A stretch of 43,247 nucleotides of DNA from Streptosporangiaceae bacterium (GTDB lineage: Bacteria; Actinomycetota; Actinomycetes; Streptosporangiales; Streptosporangiaceae), in NCBI GenBank assembly GCA_025934375.1, contig JAICYD010000054.1, forward strand, positions 1 to 43,247, given 5' to 3'. The notes beneath the pieces are model-generated. The model did not search any database. It worked only from the letters and a program-made list of their open reading frames with translations, and was not told where the DNA came from. The translations under genes were made by a program, and so were the position numbers. Position 1 is the stretch's first letter; the number at the start of each line of letters is the position of its first letter. Below are positions 31,328 to 38,594 of the stretch, one piece after another.

Positions 31328-32149
31328 CTAGCAATTCGGGCCGCGGGCCTGCGTGAGCCCGAGGGGCGCGTTCAGGGCGCTTGCCCCCTGAGCCGGGGTC
31401 AGGTCGTCGACCGCGACCATCCGGCCGATGACGTGCGCGAGCCGGGCGTGTGCCTGCAGCGGGTCGGTGATCGGGTCGTCGGCCGTCGGCGCGTTGACGA
31501 CGCCGGCGAGCATGGCGCCTTGCGTAACGGTCAGCGCCGATGGCGGATGGCCGAAGTAGCCGCAGCTTGCCGCGGCCAGGCCGTAGAAACCGTGCCCGTA
31601 GTAAGCGGCCTCGGCGTACAGGCGCAGGATCTCGGGCTTGCCGTAGGCCAGGTCGAGCTTGAAGGCCAGGGCTATCTCAGTCAGCTTGCCCCGCAGGGTG
31701 TCATGCCTGCCCGAGTCGGCGCCTATGTACAGCAGCTTGGCGAGCTGCAGCTCCAGCGTGGCCCCGCCCTGGTCAGGCGCCCCGGTCACCGCGCCGGCGG
31801 CGACTCTCGCCAGCCCGATCGGGTCCTCGCCGCCGACGTCGGAGTAGAACCGCTGGTCCTCGGTCGCCACCAGCGGCCGTGCGAAGTTCGCCGGGGCCGG
31901 CGGCCCCGGGTAGGCGATGCCCCGCTCGTTCGCCAGCGCGGCGGCGAGTTGCGGTGCCTGGCTCGCGGACGGGGTGAGCAGGAGAAGCCCGCAGAACGCG
32001 ATCACCAGGGACGCCAGCAGCGATGCGATCGCGAACGTCAGGCGACGGAGCAGACGGAACCGGCGCCGCTGGCCGGCCCCCGCGAGCAGCGGCAGCGGCG
32101 CGGTGTCCGTGATGTCTGCGTAGGTTCCCGCATCCCCGTAGGAAGCCAT
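31328..32149 (-). CDS. Stand-alone GT51 peptidoglycan transglycosylase
   Basis: 273 aa. A cytoplasmic N-terminus with an Arg cluster (RRRFRLLRR) precedes a membrane anchor (~38-60, TFAIASLLASLVIAFCGLLLL). The GT51 domain has TEDQRFYSDVGGEDPIG (catalytic Glu in motif 1, but the usual H-x-G is D-V-G), GGATLELQLAKLLY (motif 2, usually GGSTITQQL), RGKLTEIALAFKLD (motif 3 with the second conserved Glu) and YGHGFYGLAAASCGYFG. There is no penicillin-binding transpeptidase domain, so it would act as a monofunctional glycosyltransferase on lipid II. The motif deviations lower confidence that it is active. GGAG lies upstream of ATG 32149. Confidence 0.85.
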   Translation of the reverse strand: MASYGDAGTYADITDTAPLPLLAGAGQRRRFRLLRRLTFAIASLLASLVIAFCGLLLLTPSASQAPQLAAALANERGIAYPGPPAPANFARPLVATEDQRFYSDVGGEDPIGLARVAAGAVTGAPDQGGATLELQLAKLLYIGADSGRHDTLRGKLTEIALAFKLDLAYGKPEILRLYAEAAYYGHGFYGLAAASCGYFGHPPSALTVTQGAMLAGVVNAPTADDPITDPLQAHARLAHVIGRMVAVDDLTPAQGASALNAPLGLTQARGPNC

Positions 32150-32288
32150 GCCCCGCTCCTCACCATCCCGTCCTTAGTTAAAACGCGCGTCCGGCTGGTT
32201 CGGTTGCGCGCCGGCGCCGCGAAGTCGTTTCCGAACGGTGTCTGCGATGCGCTAAGGTTGTGCACGCCAGCCGGGAATCGGCGGGCAC

Positions 32289-32362
<74 letters not shown>

Positions 32363-32514
32363 CACGGCAGCCGAGCGTGCCTGAGGGCTCGCGGGCAACT
32401 TTCCAGGGTCTTACCAGCTTGATACTGAGCGCTTCCACTAGACAACGATGTGTAAAACTCTGCGTGAGTGGAATGAGACTCCCCGTATCTGATCCAGATC
32501 GGGGGGGAAGATCA

Positions 32515-33675
32515 GTGCCCACAACCACTGCGAAGTCAGGCCCGGCCAAGGCGAGCACCGTGAAGGCCGCGACGGCGACGAAGAAGGCCGCCGCCAAGCC
32601 CGCCAGTTCCGGCGCCAAGCGCGCCACGACCCGGCCCGCGGGCGCCAAGGCGGCTGCCAAGCCCGCCACCGTGCGCACCAGCGCCAAGCGAGCCGCCGCG
32701 ACCACGGCGACCCGCGCGTCCGGCACGCGGGCGAGCACGGCCCGGGCGACCACAGGCCGCGCGACGTCAGGCCGCGCGACCCCGGCGATCACGCCGAGGG
32801 CGGTGTCGGCGGCGGCTACCAAGGTGACCTCGGCGGCGTCGAAGCTGAACACCGCCGCCACCAAGGCGACGTCCTCGGCCAAGACCATGACGACCGCGCT
32901 GCAGGCCATCAGCACGGCCAGCAAGGCGATGGAGTCGGCGGTCAAGTCACTCACCGACGCGGCTAGGGCCATGTCGGCGGTGACCGCGCCAGCGCCCGCC
33001 CGGGCGAGCGCGGCGCGCGGCTCCGCGAGCGGCGCCCGTACCACCACGAGCGCGGCGCGCGCGGGTGGCACCGCTCGCCGTAGCGCGGCCGCCCGCAGCC
33101 GCACGGCGGCGAAGGCGACCACGCCCGCGCGGGCCAGCGCGACTAAGGCCGCCGGGGCGACGACTGCCCGGAGCCGGCCGGCGACCGCCAAGGCGTCGAC
33201 GGCCAAGCCCGCCGCGGGGACCGCCAGGACCGCGGCGACCCGCACCGCGGCGGCGCGGACGGTCAGGGCGGCCGCGACGAAGGCAAGCACCGCGAAGGCA
33301 GGCACCGCGCGCGCGAGCAAGCCCGCGGACAAGCCGGCCGCCAACGGGCCCAGGAGCGCTGGCCGGGCGAGCACCGCGAAGGCCGCCACCACGAAGCCGA
33401 AGTCCGCGACCGCCAAGCCGGGCACCGCCAAGGCCAGTGCCGCCAAGCCAGTCGCGGTAAGGGCCAGTGCCGCCAAGGCCAGCAAGAAGGCCGCCAAGCC
33501 CGCCAAGAAGGCCACCTCATCCACGGCCAAGCCCACGGTGGAGCGGCCCACGGCAATGCCCAGCATCCCGGCGCCCGCCGCCCCGAACGCGGAGAAGCTG
33601 ACGCCTCCGGCGACGCCGCCGACGACAGCCTCGCAGAACGGCAACAGCGACGTGTTCACCGGCCTCATCCGGTGA
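32515..33675 (+). CDS. Histone H1-like Lys/Ala/Thr/Arg-rich protein
   Basis: 386 aa, very basic. Residues 1-95 and ~165-345 are low-complexity AK/AT/RA repeats (for example KKAAAKPA, TKAAGATTARS, KASTAKPA) resembling eukaryotic H1 tails and bacterial HupB/HrdA tails. The middle (~100-160) is different: TKVTSAASKLNTAATK, then KTMTTALQAISTASKAMESAV, a probable long amphipathic helix. The last ~40 residues are Pro/Ala-rich and end NGNSDVFTGLIR. No HU-fold is present. DNA or RNA binding is inferred from composition. GTG 32515 has GGGGGGAAG upstream. A long open frame on the opposite strand is a composition artefact. Confidence 0.72.
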   Translation: MPTTTAKSGPAKASTVKAATATKKAAAKPASSGAKRATTRPAGAKAAAKPATVRTSAKRAAATTATRASGTRASTARATTGRATSGRATPAITPRAVSAAATKVTSAASKLNTAATKATSSAKTMTTALQAISTASKAMESAVKSLTDAARAMSAVTAPAPARASAARGSASGARTTTSAARAGGTARRSAAARSRTAAKATTPARASATKAAGATTARSRPATAKASTAKPAAGTARTAATRTAAARTVRAAATKASTAKAGTARASKPADKPAANGPRSAGRASTAKAATTKPKSATAKPGTAKASAAKPVAVRASAAKASKKAAKPAKKATSSTAKPTVERPTAMPSIPAPAAPNAEKLTPPATPPTTASQNGNSDVFTGLIR

Positions 33676-33802
33676 ACCGGGCACTGGCGCCTAGCCTGCA
33701 CCGGTGGGAGGATCTCCGGTACTGGAGATGGGGCCGCGCATGGGTATGCGGGGCCCGGCTCGCCTGGAATTCCGGCCAATGGTGGCGGTGTTAGGGATCG
33801 AC

Positions 33803-34246
33803 ATGCCAGTACAGGGACAGTACGAGCCAAGCCCCGCTCAGTGGGTCCGGGACCAGGTCGATGAATATGAGGGTTCCGGCGGAACGCACGGCACGACGCT
33901 GCGGGATACCGGCCTGCCAGTGGTGGTGATCACCAACCTCGGCGCCAAGAGCGGCAAGGTACGCAAGACTCCGCTGATGCGGGTCGAGCACCAGGGACGC
34001 TACGCCGCGGTGGGGTCCAAGGGCGGCGCGCCGCAAGACCCGCTGTGGGTGCACAACTTCCGGGCGAACCCGCGGGTGGAGCTGCAGGACGGCGGGCGCA
34101 AGCAGGACATGGTCGCCCGCGAGGTAACCGGCGAGGAGCGGGCGGCCTGGTGGGAGCGCGCGGTTGCCGCATTTCCGCCCTACGCTGACTACCAGAAGAA
34201 GACCGACCGCCTCATCCCGGTCTTCGTCCTGGAGCCGGCCGGGTAG
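33803..34246 (+). CDS. DDN/F420H2-dependent nitroreductase-family protein
   Basis: 147 aa with the split-barrel deazaflavin-dependent nitroreductase signature: VVVITNLGAKSGKVRKTPL (F420-binding loop), MRVEHQGRYAAVGSKGG, DPLWVHNFRANPRVEL and FPPYADYQKKTDRLIPVFVLEP. Relatives reduce quinones or nitroimidazoles with F420H2. ATG 33803 has AGGGAT upstream; an ATG at 33779 is possible. The last 35 nt overlap the convergent MBL gene. Confidence 0.9.
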   Translation: MPVQGQYEPSPAQWVRDQVDEYEGSGGTHGTTLRDTGLPVVVITNLGAKSGKVRKTPLMRVEHQGRYAAVGSKGGAPQDPLWVHNFRANPRVELQDGGRKQDMVAREVTGEERAAWWERAVAAFPPYADYQKKTDRLIPVFVLEPAG

Positions 34247-35006
34247 TCGCCAGCTGGCGCGCGTGCTCCGCGCGCAGCCAGGCGGCGCCGGGACCGAGCA
34301 GGCGCGGATCGCCCGCGTCCCGGCCGGCCTGGACCGCGTCGAGGTAGGTGACGTCCATCGCCACCCGGGCGCGCGTCCCCGCCGCATCGGCAACGTGGCC
34401 GTGCCCGGGCACCAGCGATCGGATGCCCGGCAACGAGGCCAGCCGGTCCAGGCCCGCGCGGTAATCGCCGAGCGGGTCCGCGGCCGCCACGTCGAGCAGC
34501 GGGATCTCAACGTCGGACAACATGTCGCCCGCCACGAGGACGCCGGCCTCCGGCAGCCAGACCGCGGCGTGCCCGGGGGCATGGCCGTCGTGCTCGATGA
34601 GCTCGGCGCGCGGCCCGTCCCAGGGAATCGCCGGCCCCTGGCCGGGCACGGCCGCCAGCTTGCCAACGAAGGCCGGATCATGCCCGGGAGCAGTGGCTTC
34701 CGCCTCCGCGAGTAGGGCCTCACGGGCCCGCCCGGCGGCCGTGACCGCCTTGGCCGTGGCGTAGCGCGGGGCGTGGCCCAGCGAGCGGCTCCACAGGACG
34801 TGGTCCCAGTGCGGGTGGGTGGAGTATCCCACGGCCGCGCGCAGCCCGCAGGCAGCCAGCCACTCCCCCAGGCCGGCCAGCTCGGCCGCGGTTAGCGCCG
34901 GGTCGATGAGCATGCACCCGCCGCCCCCGCCGACGACGATCGTGGTAGTCGTCAGGTACACCGGGCTGGTCGCCACGAAGACGCCGGGGGCGATCTGGTC
35001 CATCAT
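34212..35006 (-). CDS. Metallo-beta-lactamase-fold hydrolase
   Basis: 264 aa. Zinc ligands: THPHWDH (His64, His66, Asp68, His69), His146 in HAPGHAAVW, Asp161 in VAGDML and His202 or His204 in PGHGH. The family includes glyoxalase II, lactonases and phosphodiesterases; the substrate is not predictable here. ATG 35006 overlaps the stop of the DUF574-type methyltransferase (ATGA), so translation is coupled. Its 3' end overlaps the convergent DDN gene by 35 nt. Confidence 0.88.
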   Translation of the reverse strand: MMDQIAPGVFVATSPVYLTTTTIVVGGGGGCMLIDPALTAAELAGLGEWLAACGLRAAVGYSTHPHWDHVLWSRSLGHAPRYATAKAVTAAGRAREALLAEAEATAPGHDPAFVGKLAAVPGQGPAIPWDGPRAELIEHDGHAPGHAAVWLPEAGVLVAGDMLSDVEIPLLDVAAADPLGDYRAGLDRLASLPGIRSLVPGHGHVADAAGTRARVAMDVTYLDAVQAGRDAGDPRLLGPGAAWLRAEHARQLATTRPAPGRRPG

Positions 35007-35722
35007 CGGCGGCCGGCGTTGTCTGGCTTGCGCCCGGTCCCGCGCACGAGCAAGCCCTCTTCGACGCCGGGCGGGAGGACATCCAGCCCGGCGAAGAACG
35101 CCGCCACCTCCGCGGCCGACAGGTCGGCCCCGGCGACCGTGTCCGGGAGCCGGCCAGCGGCGCCGCCTCCCGCGGTCAAGATGACGTGGCTGCCGGGCGC
35201 GAGCGCGCGCACCAGCACGTCCACCACGGCGCGGGCGGTTCCCAGGTCGGGCAGCGCCTGGATGACCAGGGCCAGCACCAGGCATGCGGGCTGAGCCAGG
35301 TCAACGAGCGAGCGCAGCGCCCACAGCAGGGCCTCCGGCTCGAGCAGGTCCCCGGTCATGACGCTGACGGAGCGAGCCGGCACCAGGGTGCGGGCGTGGG
35401 CCACGACGGCGGGGTCGCGGTCAACGTAGACGACCTGTGAGGTGCCTGGCCGGACCGCCGTGTGCAGGCTGGGGGCAGTGGGCAGGCCGGATCCCACGTC
35501 GATGAACTGGCGGATCCCATCGGATGACAGTCGCGCGCAGCAGGCGGTCACATACGTTCGGGATAGGTCCAGCAGTTCTCCGGCCCGGGGGTACCGCTCG
35601 CGCCATTGGCGCGCCAGTGCCCGGTCGGCCGCGAAGTTCGCGCGCCCGCCGAGCAGGTGATCATAGGCCCGGGCGAGGCTCGGGACGCTGGTGTCAACTG
35701 CCTGCTCGCTGCCATGAATCAC
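35003..35722 (-). CDS. SAM-dependent methyltransferase of the DUF574 (PF04672) type
   Basis: 239 aa. VPSLARAYDHLLGGRANFAADR is the DUF574 hallmark (usually PSxARxYDYxLGGKDNFxADR). QFIDVGSGLPT is motif I with the SAM-binding acidic/Gly run, VVYVDRDPAVVAHAR holds the ribose Asp, and PACLVLALVIQALPD is motif IV. A frequent family in actinomycetes with unknown acceptor. GTG 35722 has TATTCT seven nt upstream, so leaderless. It is the first gene of a pair with the MBL hydrolase. Confidence 0.87.
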   Translation of the reverse strand: MIHGSEQAVDTSVPSLARAYDHLLGGRANFAADRALARQWRERYPRAGELLDLSRTYVTACCARLSSDGIRQFIDVGSGLPTAPSLHTAVRPGTSQVVYVDRDPAVVAHARTLVPARSVSVMTGDLLEPEALLWALRSLVDLAQPACLVLALVIQALPDLGTARAVVDVLVRALAPGSHVILTAGGGAAGRLPDTVAGADLSAAEVAAFFAGLDVLPPGVEEGLLVRGTGRKPDNAGRR

Positions 35723-35729
35723 GCTGCCA

Positions 35730-35739
35730 AGAATAGGGT
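35730..35739. promoter_or_regulatory. Overlapping divergent -10 elements of two leaderless methyltransferase genes
   Basis: Minus-strand TATTCT (35735-35730) is seven nt before GTG 35722. Plus-strand TAGGGT (35734-35739) is six nt before GTG 35746. The two hexamers share 35734-35735, and only 23 nt separate the two start codons. Confidence 0.6.
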
Positions 35740-35745
35740 GGGGCC

Positions 35746-36549
35746 GTGGACGAGGATGAGAGACTTCGGCGCGGCTCGTCGTTCGGCGCGGTCGCCGAGG
35801 CGTATGCCGACCATCGCCCGGACTACCCTCGGGCGGCCGTGCTGTGGGCGCTCGGCCCATCCCCGGGGGCGGTCAGGCCCGCCGCGGCGGGTCCGGCGGC
35901 CGGGCTTCGCGTGGTGGACCTGGGGGCGGGCACCGGGAAGCTGACCGAGGTGCTGCTCGGCCTGGGCGCGACGGTCACCGCGGTCGAGCCCGACCCGGAC
36001 ATGCTGGGTGAGCTGCGCCGCCGGTTCCCGCGGGCGCGGGCACTGCGCGGCTGCGCCGAGGAGATCCCGCTGCCGGACGCGTCGGCGGACGCGGTGCTGT
36101 GCGGTCAGGCGATGCACTGGTTCGACATGGACCGGGCTATCCCGGAGATCGCGCGGGTCCTGGTGAGCGGCGGGCCGCTGGCGGGACTGTGGAACGCCGA
36201 CGACGACCGGGTTGAGTGGGGGGCCGGGATGCAGTCGATCGCGCGGGAGGCGGCCGCGCCGTCGCTGAGCCGCCGCCGGTCCGAGGCGGCGGACTTCGGC
36301 GTGGACCAGTTCGGGCTGGAGTTGTTCGGCCCGGCCGAGCGGGCCGACTTCGCGCACGGGCAGGCGCGCACGGCTGACTCGCTGGTGGCGCTGCTGGCGA
36401 CTCACTCGCGGATCCTGGTGATGCCGCCCGCCCAGCGGTCATCGCTGCTCGCGGAGGTCGCCGGCTACCTGGCGTCACGGCCGGAGACAGCCAACGGCGC
36501 CTTCACCCTGCCGATGGTCACCATGGCGGTCAGGGCCGTCCGCCGGTAG
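35746..36549 (+). CDS. Class I SAM-dependent methyltransferase
   Basis: 267 aa. RVVDLGAGTGKLTEVL (motif I), VTAVEPDPDML (ribose-binding Glu), EEIPLPDASADAVLCGQAMHWF (motif IV) and IARVLVSGGPLAGLWN are those of a Methyltransf_11 fold. Acceptor unknown. The C-terminal third is less conserved. Leaderless GTG 35746, divergent from the DUF574 gene. Confidence 0.88.
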   Translation: MDEDERLRRGSSFGAVAEAYADHRPDYPRAAVLWALGPSPGAVRPAAAGPAAGLRVVDLGAGTGKLTEVLLGLGATVTAVEPDPDMLGELRRRFPRARALRGCAEEIPLPDASADAVLCGQAMHWFDMDRAIPEIARVLVSGGPLAGLWNADDDRVEWGAGMQSIAREAAAPSLSRRRSEAADFGVDQFGLELFGPAERADFAHGQARTADSLVALLATHSRILVMPPAQRSSLLAEVAGYLASRPETANGAFTLPMVTMAVRAVRR

Positions 36550-36581
36550 GTTCCCGGCGCGGCTCCCGGTAGAGTCCTGCC

Positions 36582-36851
36582 GTGGAGACCGATCTTGACG
36601 AGCTTTCCTCGCGCGAGTTGCACGACATGGCCATCCATCGCGCGCTCCGCCACGGCGACGTGCGGTTCCTGTGGGACCTGCTCCGGGTCCTCCCGGCCGC
36701 CGCGGAACTCGAGGGCGACCCGGAGGAAGCCGGCCGGGACCTGACCCAGGTGCACGCGCTGCTGGCGGACGCCATCGGCTCCGGCGAGGGCGCCGAAGCC
36801 GAGGCCCTGCGCCCGCTGTACCTCGATTACCTGCGCAAGCACGGTAGGTGA
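36582..36851 (+). CDS. Conserved actinobacterial small protein
   Basis: 89 aa, acidic and all-helical in appearance: SSRELHDMAIHRALRHGDVRFLWDLLRVLP, then EGDPEEAGRDLTQVHALLADA, then EALRPLYLDYLRKHGR (given in parts). I recognise the pattern from hypothetical proteins widespread in Streptomyces and relatives, but know no function. TAGAGT lies six nt before GTG 36582 and there is no Shine-Dalgarno, so a leaderless transcript is likely, independent of the methyltransferase 32 nt upstream. Confidence 0.78.
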   Translation: METDLDELSSRELHDMAIHRALRHGDVRFLWDLLRVLPAAAELEGDPEEAGRDLTQVHALLADAIGSGEGAEAEALRPLYLDYLRKHGR

Positions 36852-36884
36852 CCTAGAGATAGCCCGGCTGCCACCCCGTTCTCG

Positions 36885-37064
36885 GAGGCGAAGTCAGCGC
36901 CTGCGAGCGCGGCTCGAGCGATCCAGGGCGAACAGTGTCAGGGGAAAGCTGACTACCTTGGCTTTCCGCGTGGCGAAGCGAGCGTATCCCAGACCTTGCC
37001 CCCAGAAGACCACCTCGCCCTTCGCGAGGCGAAGCGAGCCTGCGAGCGCAGCTTCGAGCGATCC
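36885..37064. repeat. Two 40-bp direct repeats plus a partial copy in a gene-free stretch
   Basis: 36885-36924 and 37026-37064 are nearly identical (GAGGCGAAG, then CTGCGAGCGC, then GAGCGATCC). The first 12-14 nt recur at 36972-36985 (GGCGAAGCGAGCG). No coding frame is plausible across the 36852-37182 gap, which otherwise holds only the two hairpins listed separately. Confidence 0.7.
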
Positions 37065-37074
37065 GGCGAGCCGC

Positions 37075-37105
37075 GGAGGGGCTCAGTGGTTTCGTGAGCC
37101 CCTCC
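37075..37105. terminator. Perfect 11-bp hairpin in the gene-free stretch
   Basis: GGAGGGGCTCA (37075-37085) pairs perfectly with TGAGCCCCTCC (37095-37105), nine-nt loop. It lies downstream of yceI (minus) and of the small-protein gene (plus), so it could terminate either. Confidence 0.5.
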
Positions 37106-37151
37106 CGGCGCAGCCGGATGTGCGGCGAGAGGCTGCACAAGCCAGGGGGGT

Positions 37152-37179
37152 CTGGGGGGATTGGTGTGTATCCCCCCAG
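37152..37179 (-). terminator. Hairpin terminator immediately after yceI
   Basis: CTGGGGGGA (37152-37160) pairs perfectly with TCCCCCCAG (37171-37179) around a ten-nt loop, three nt after the yceI stop on the minus strand. Confidence 0.6.
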
Positions 37180-37182
37180 GAA

Positions 37183-37731
37183 TTACTGCAGGACGCCCTC
37201 GATCTCGAGGTGGATGGTGACCTTGTCGCTGACGATGACGCCGCCGGGGACCCCGGGGATCGGGCCATTGAAGCTGACGCCGAAATCGTGGCGGTTGATC
37301 TCGGTCTTGGCGGAGAAACCAGCGCGGGTACCGCCGAACGCGTCCGGGCCGAAGCCGCCGAGCTCAAGGGTCATGCTGACTGGCTTGGTGACGCCGCGGA
37401 TGGAGAGCTCGCCGTCGAGCAGGTAGTCGTCGCCGTCCGGCTTGACGCCGGTGGAGACGAAGGTAAAGCTCGGGTGCTCCTCGACGTGGAAGAAGTCGGC
37501 GCTGCGGATGTGCGCGTCACGCTGCTCCTGGCCGGTGCTGATCGAGGTGGCGTCGATCGTGGCGGTCACGGAGGAGGCCAGCGGGTCCTCACCGGTCACG
37601 ATGGTGCCCTCGAACTTGTCGAAACGGCCGCGGACCTTGCTGACCGCCATGTGCCGGACGACGAAGGAAACCTCGGAGTGGACCGGGTCAATCGCCCATG
37701 TGCCGGCGATGTAGCCAGGGATGTCCGTCAT
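37183..37731 (-). CDS. YceI family protein
   Basis: 182 aa lipocalin-like beta-barrel. TWAIDPVHSEVSFVVRHMAVSKVRGRF (N-terminal strands), IDATSISTGQEQRDAHIRS, DFFHVEEHPSFTFVST and LSIRGVTKPVSM are textbook YceI. Family members bind isoprenoid or amphiphilic ligands. No signal peptide, so cytosolic here, as in many actinobacterial homologues. GGAGG lies five nt before the ATG. It is divergent from an HxlR regulator, with a consensus-like promoter and palindrome between. Confidence 0.95.
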   Translation of the reverse strand: MTDIPGYIAGTWAIDPVHSEVSFVVRHMAVSKVRGRFDKFEGTIVTGEDPLASSVTATIDATSISTGQEQRDAHIRSADFFHVEEHPSFTFVSTGVKPDGDDYLLDGELSIRGVTKPVSMTLELGGFGPDAFGGTRAGFSAKTEINRHDFGVSFNGPIPGVPGGVIVSDKVTIHLEIEGVLQ

Positions 37732-37820
37732 GATGCCTCCAGGGATGGTGTTACGACGCTGTAGCTATGTGGCTCATGTAGTACACGGCACGATGGTACG
37801 CGCCGGTGTGTTGGTTCCTT

Positions 37821-37852
37821 ATAGTAACCAGCACTGCTTGAATGGTCAAGCA
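37821..37852 (-). promoter_or_regulatory. yceI promoter with operator-like palindrome over the -35
   Basis: Minus strand: TTGACC (37849-37844), exactly 17 nt, TACTAT (37826-37821). The perfect inverted repeat TGCTTGA-n4-TCAAGCA (37835-37852) covers the -35. It is placed so that a bound HxlR protein from the divergent gene would block yceI (inference). The yceI leader would be about 80 nt. Confidence 0.65.
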
Positions 37853-37889
37853 CTATCGTCCCGCGCGCCAAGCGCGTAACCTGGATCGC

Positions 37890-38357
37890 ATGGCGGCAAC
37901 AAGCGAAGGAACGGAGCGCCCGGGGACATTCTCCACTGAGACCGCACAGCCGTCATCCCCGTCCTGCCGGGTCCGTACGGTCCTGGGCAGGATCGGCGAC
38001 AAGTGGGCCATCTTCGTGGTGGACCGGCTCGGCGAGGGGCCGCGGCGCTTCAGCGAGCTGCACCGCGGGATCGAGGGAATCACCGGGCGGATGCTAACCG
38101 TCACCTTGCGCGGGCTTGAGCGCGACGGCATCGTCACCCGGACGGTTCACGCCTCGGTGCCGCCCCGCGTCGACTACGAGCTCACCCCGCTGGGCCGGAC
38201 GCTGCTGGAGACGATCGGACAGCTTGTCTCCTGGGCCGACGAGCATCTCGGCGAGATCGAGGCGGCCCGGGCTGACTACGACGCGCGGTCATGCCCGCCG
38301 CCTTGTGGTTCGGACGAGCAGGTCGCTGACGAGCAGGGCGCTGAGGAAGCGTCCTAG
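37890..38357 (+). CDS. HxlR-family transcriptional regulator
   Basis: 155 aa. The winged helix spans ~30-115: CRVRTVLGRIGDKWAIFVVDRL, RFSELHRGIEGITGRMLTVTLRGLERDGIVTR and VDYELTPLGRTLL (in pieces), all diagnostic. The N-terminal and C-terminal ends are disordered. TAACCT (37877-37882) is seven nt before ATG 37890, so leaderless; the longer ATG at 37842 lies inside the palindrome. Divergent yceI is the obvious target. Confidence 0.92.
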   Translation: MAATSEGTERPGTFSTETAQPSSPSCRVRTVLGRIGDKWAIFVVDRLGEGPRRFSELHRGIEGITGRMLTVTLRGLERDGIVTRTVHASVPPRVDYELTPLGRTLLETIGQLVSWADEHLGEIEAARADYDARSCPPPCGSDEQVADEQGAEEAS

Positions 38358-38380
38358 GCACTGGCGGGCGTCCCTCGGTA

Positions 38381-38550
38381 CTACTCGTAGATGGGCTGGC
38401 GCAACGCGATGGCCCACTGGCCATCGCGCTTTCGAAGAAGTCGTAGAACCGCCCGAGGCGGGCGGCGCCGCAGACCATCGCGTGCACCGAGCGGCGCTGC
38501 CTGATGGTCATCCGCGTCGGCGCGATCGCGCGGGCGCCGCTCACGGTCGA
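38381..38550 (-). pseudogene. Frameshifted, truncated NTF2/SnoaL-like gene remnant
   Basis: Minus-strand frame 1 reads TRMTIRQRRSVHAMV and GRFYDFFES. One base over, the next frame continues RKRDGQWAIALRQPIYE and stops at 38381-38383. Joined, these give MTIRQR...GRFYDFF-RKRDGQWAIALRQPIYE, the C-terminal signature of actinobacterial SnoaL-like (NTF2-fold) proteins. The N-terminal half and the usual tail after YE are missing, so this is a decayed fragment. It explains the apparent gap between the HxlR gene and the beta-helix gene. Confidence 0.68.
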
Positions 38551-38594
38551 AGGCTCGCGCCGGTGAAGTGCAGGATCCCGGTCTTATCACCGGG

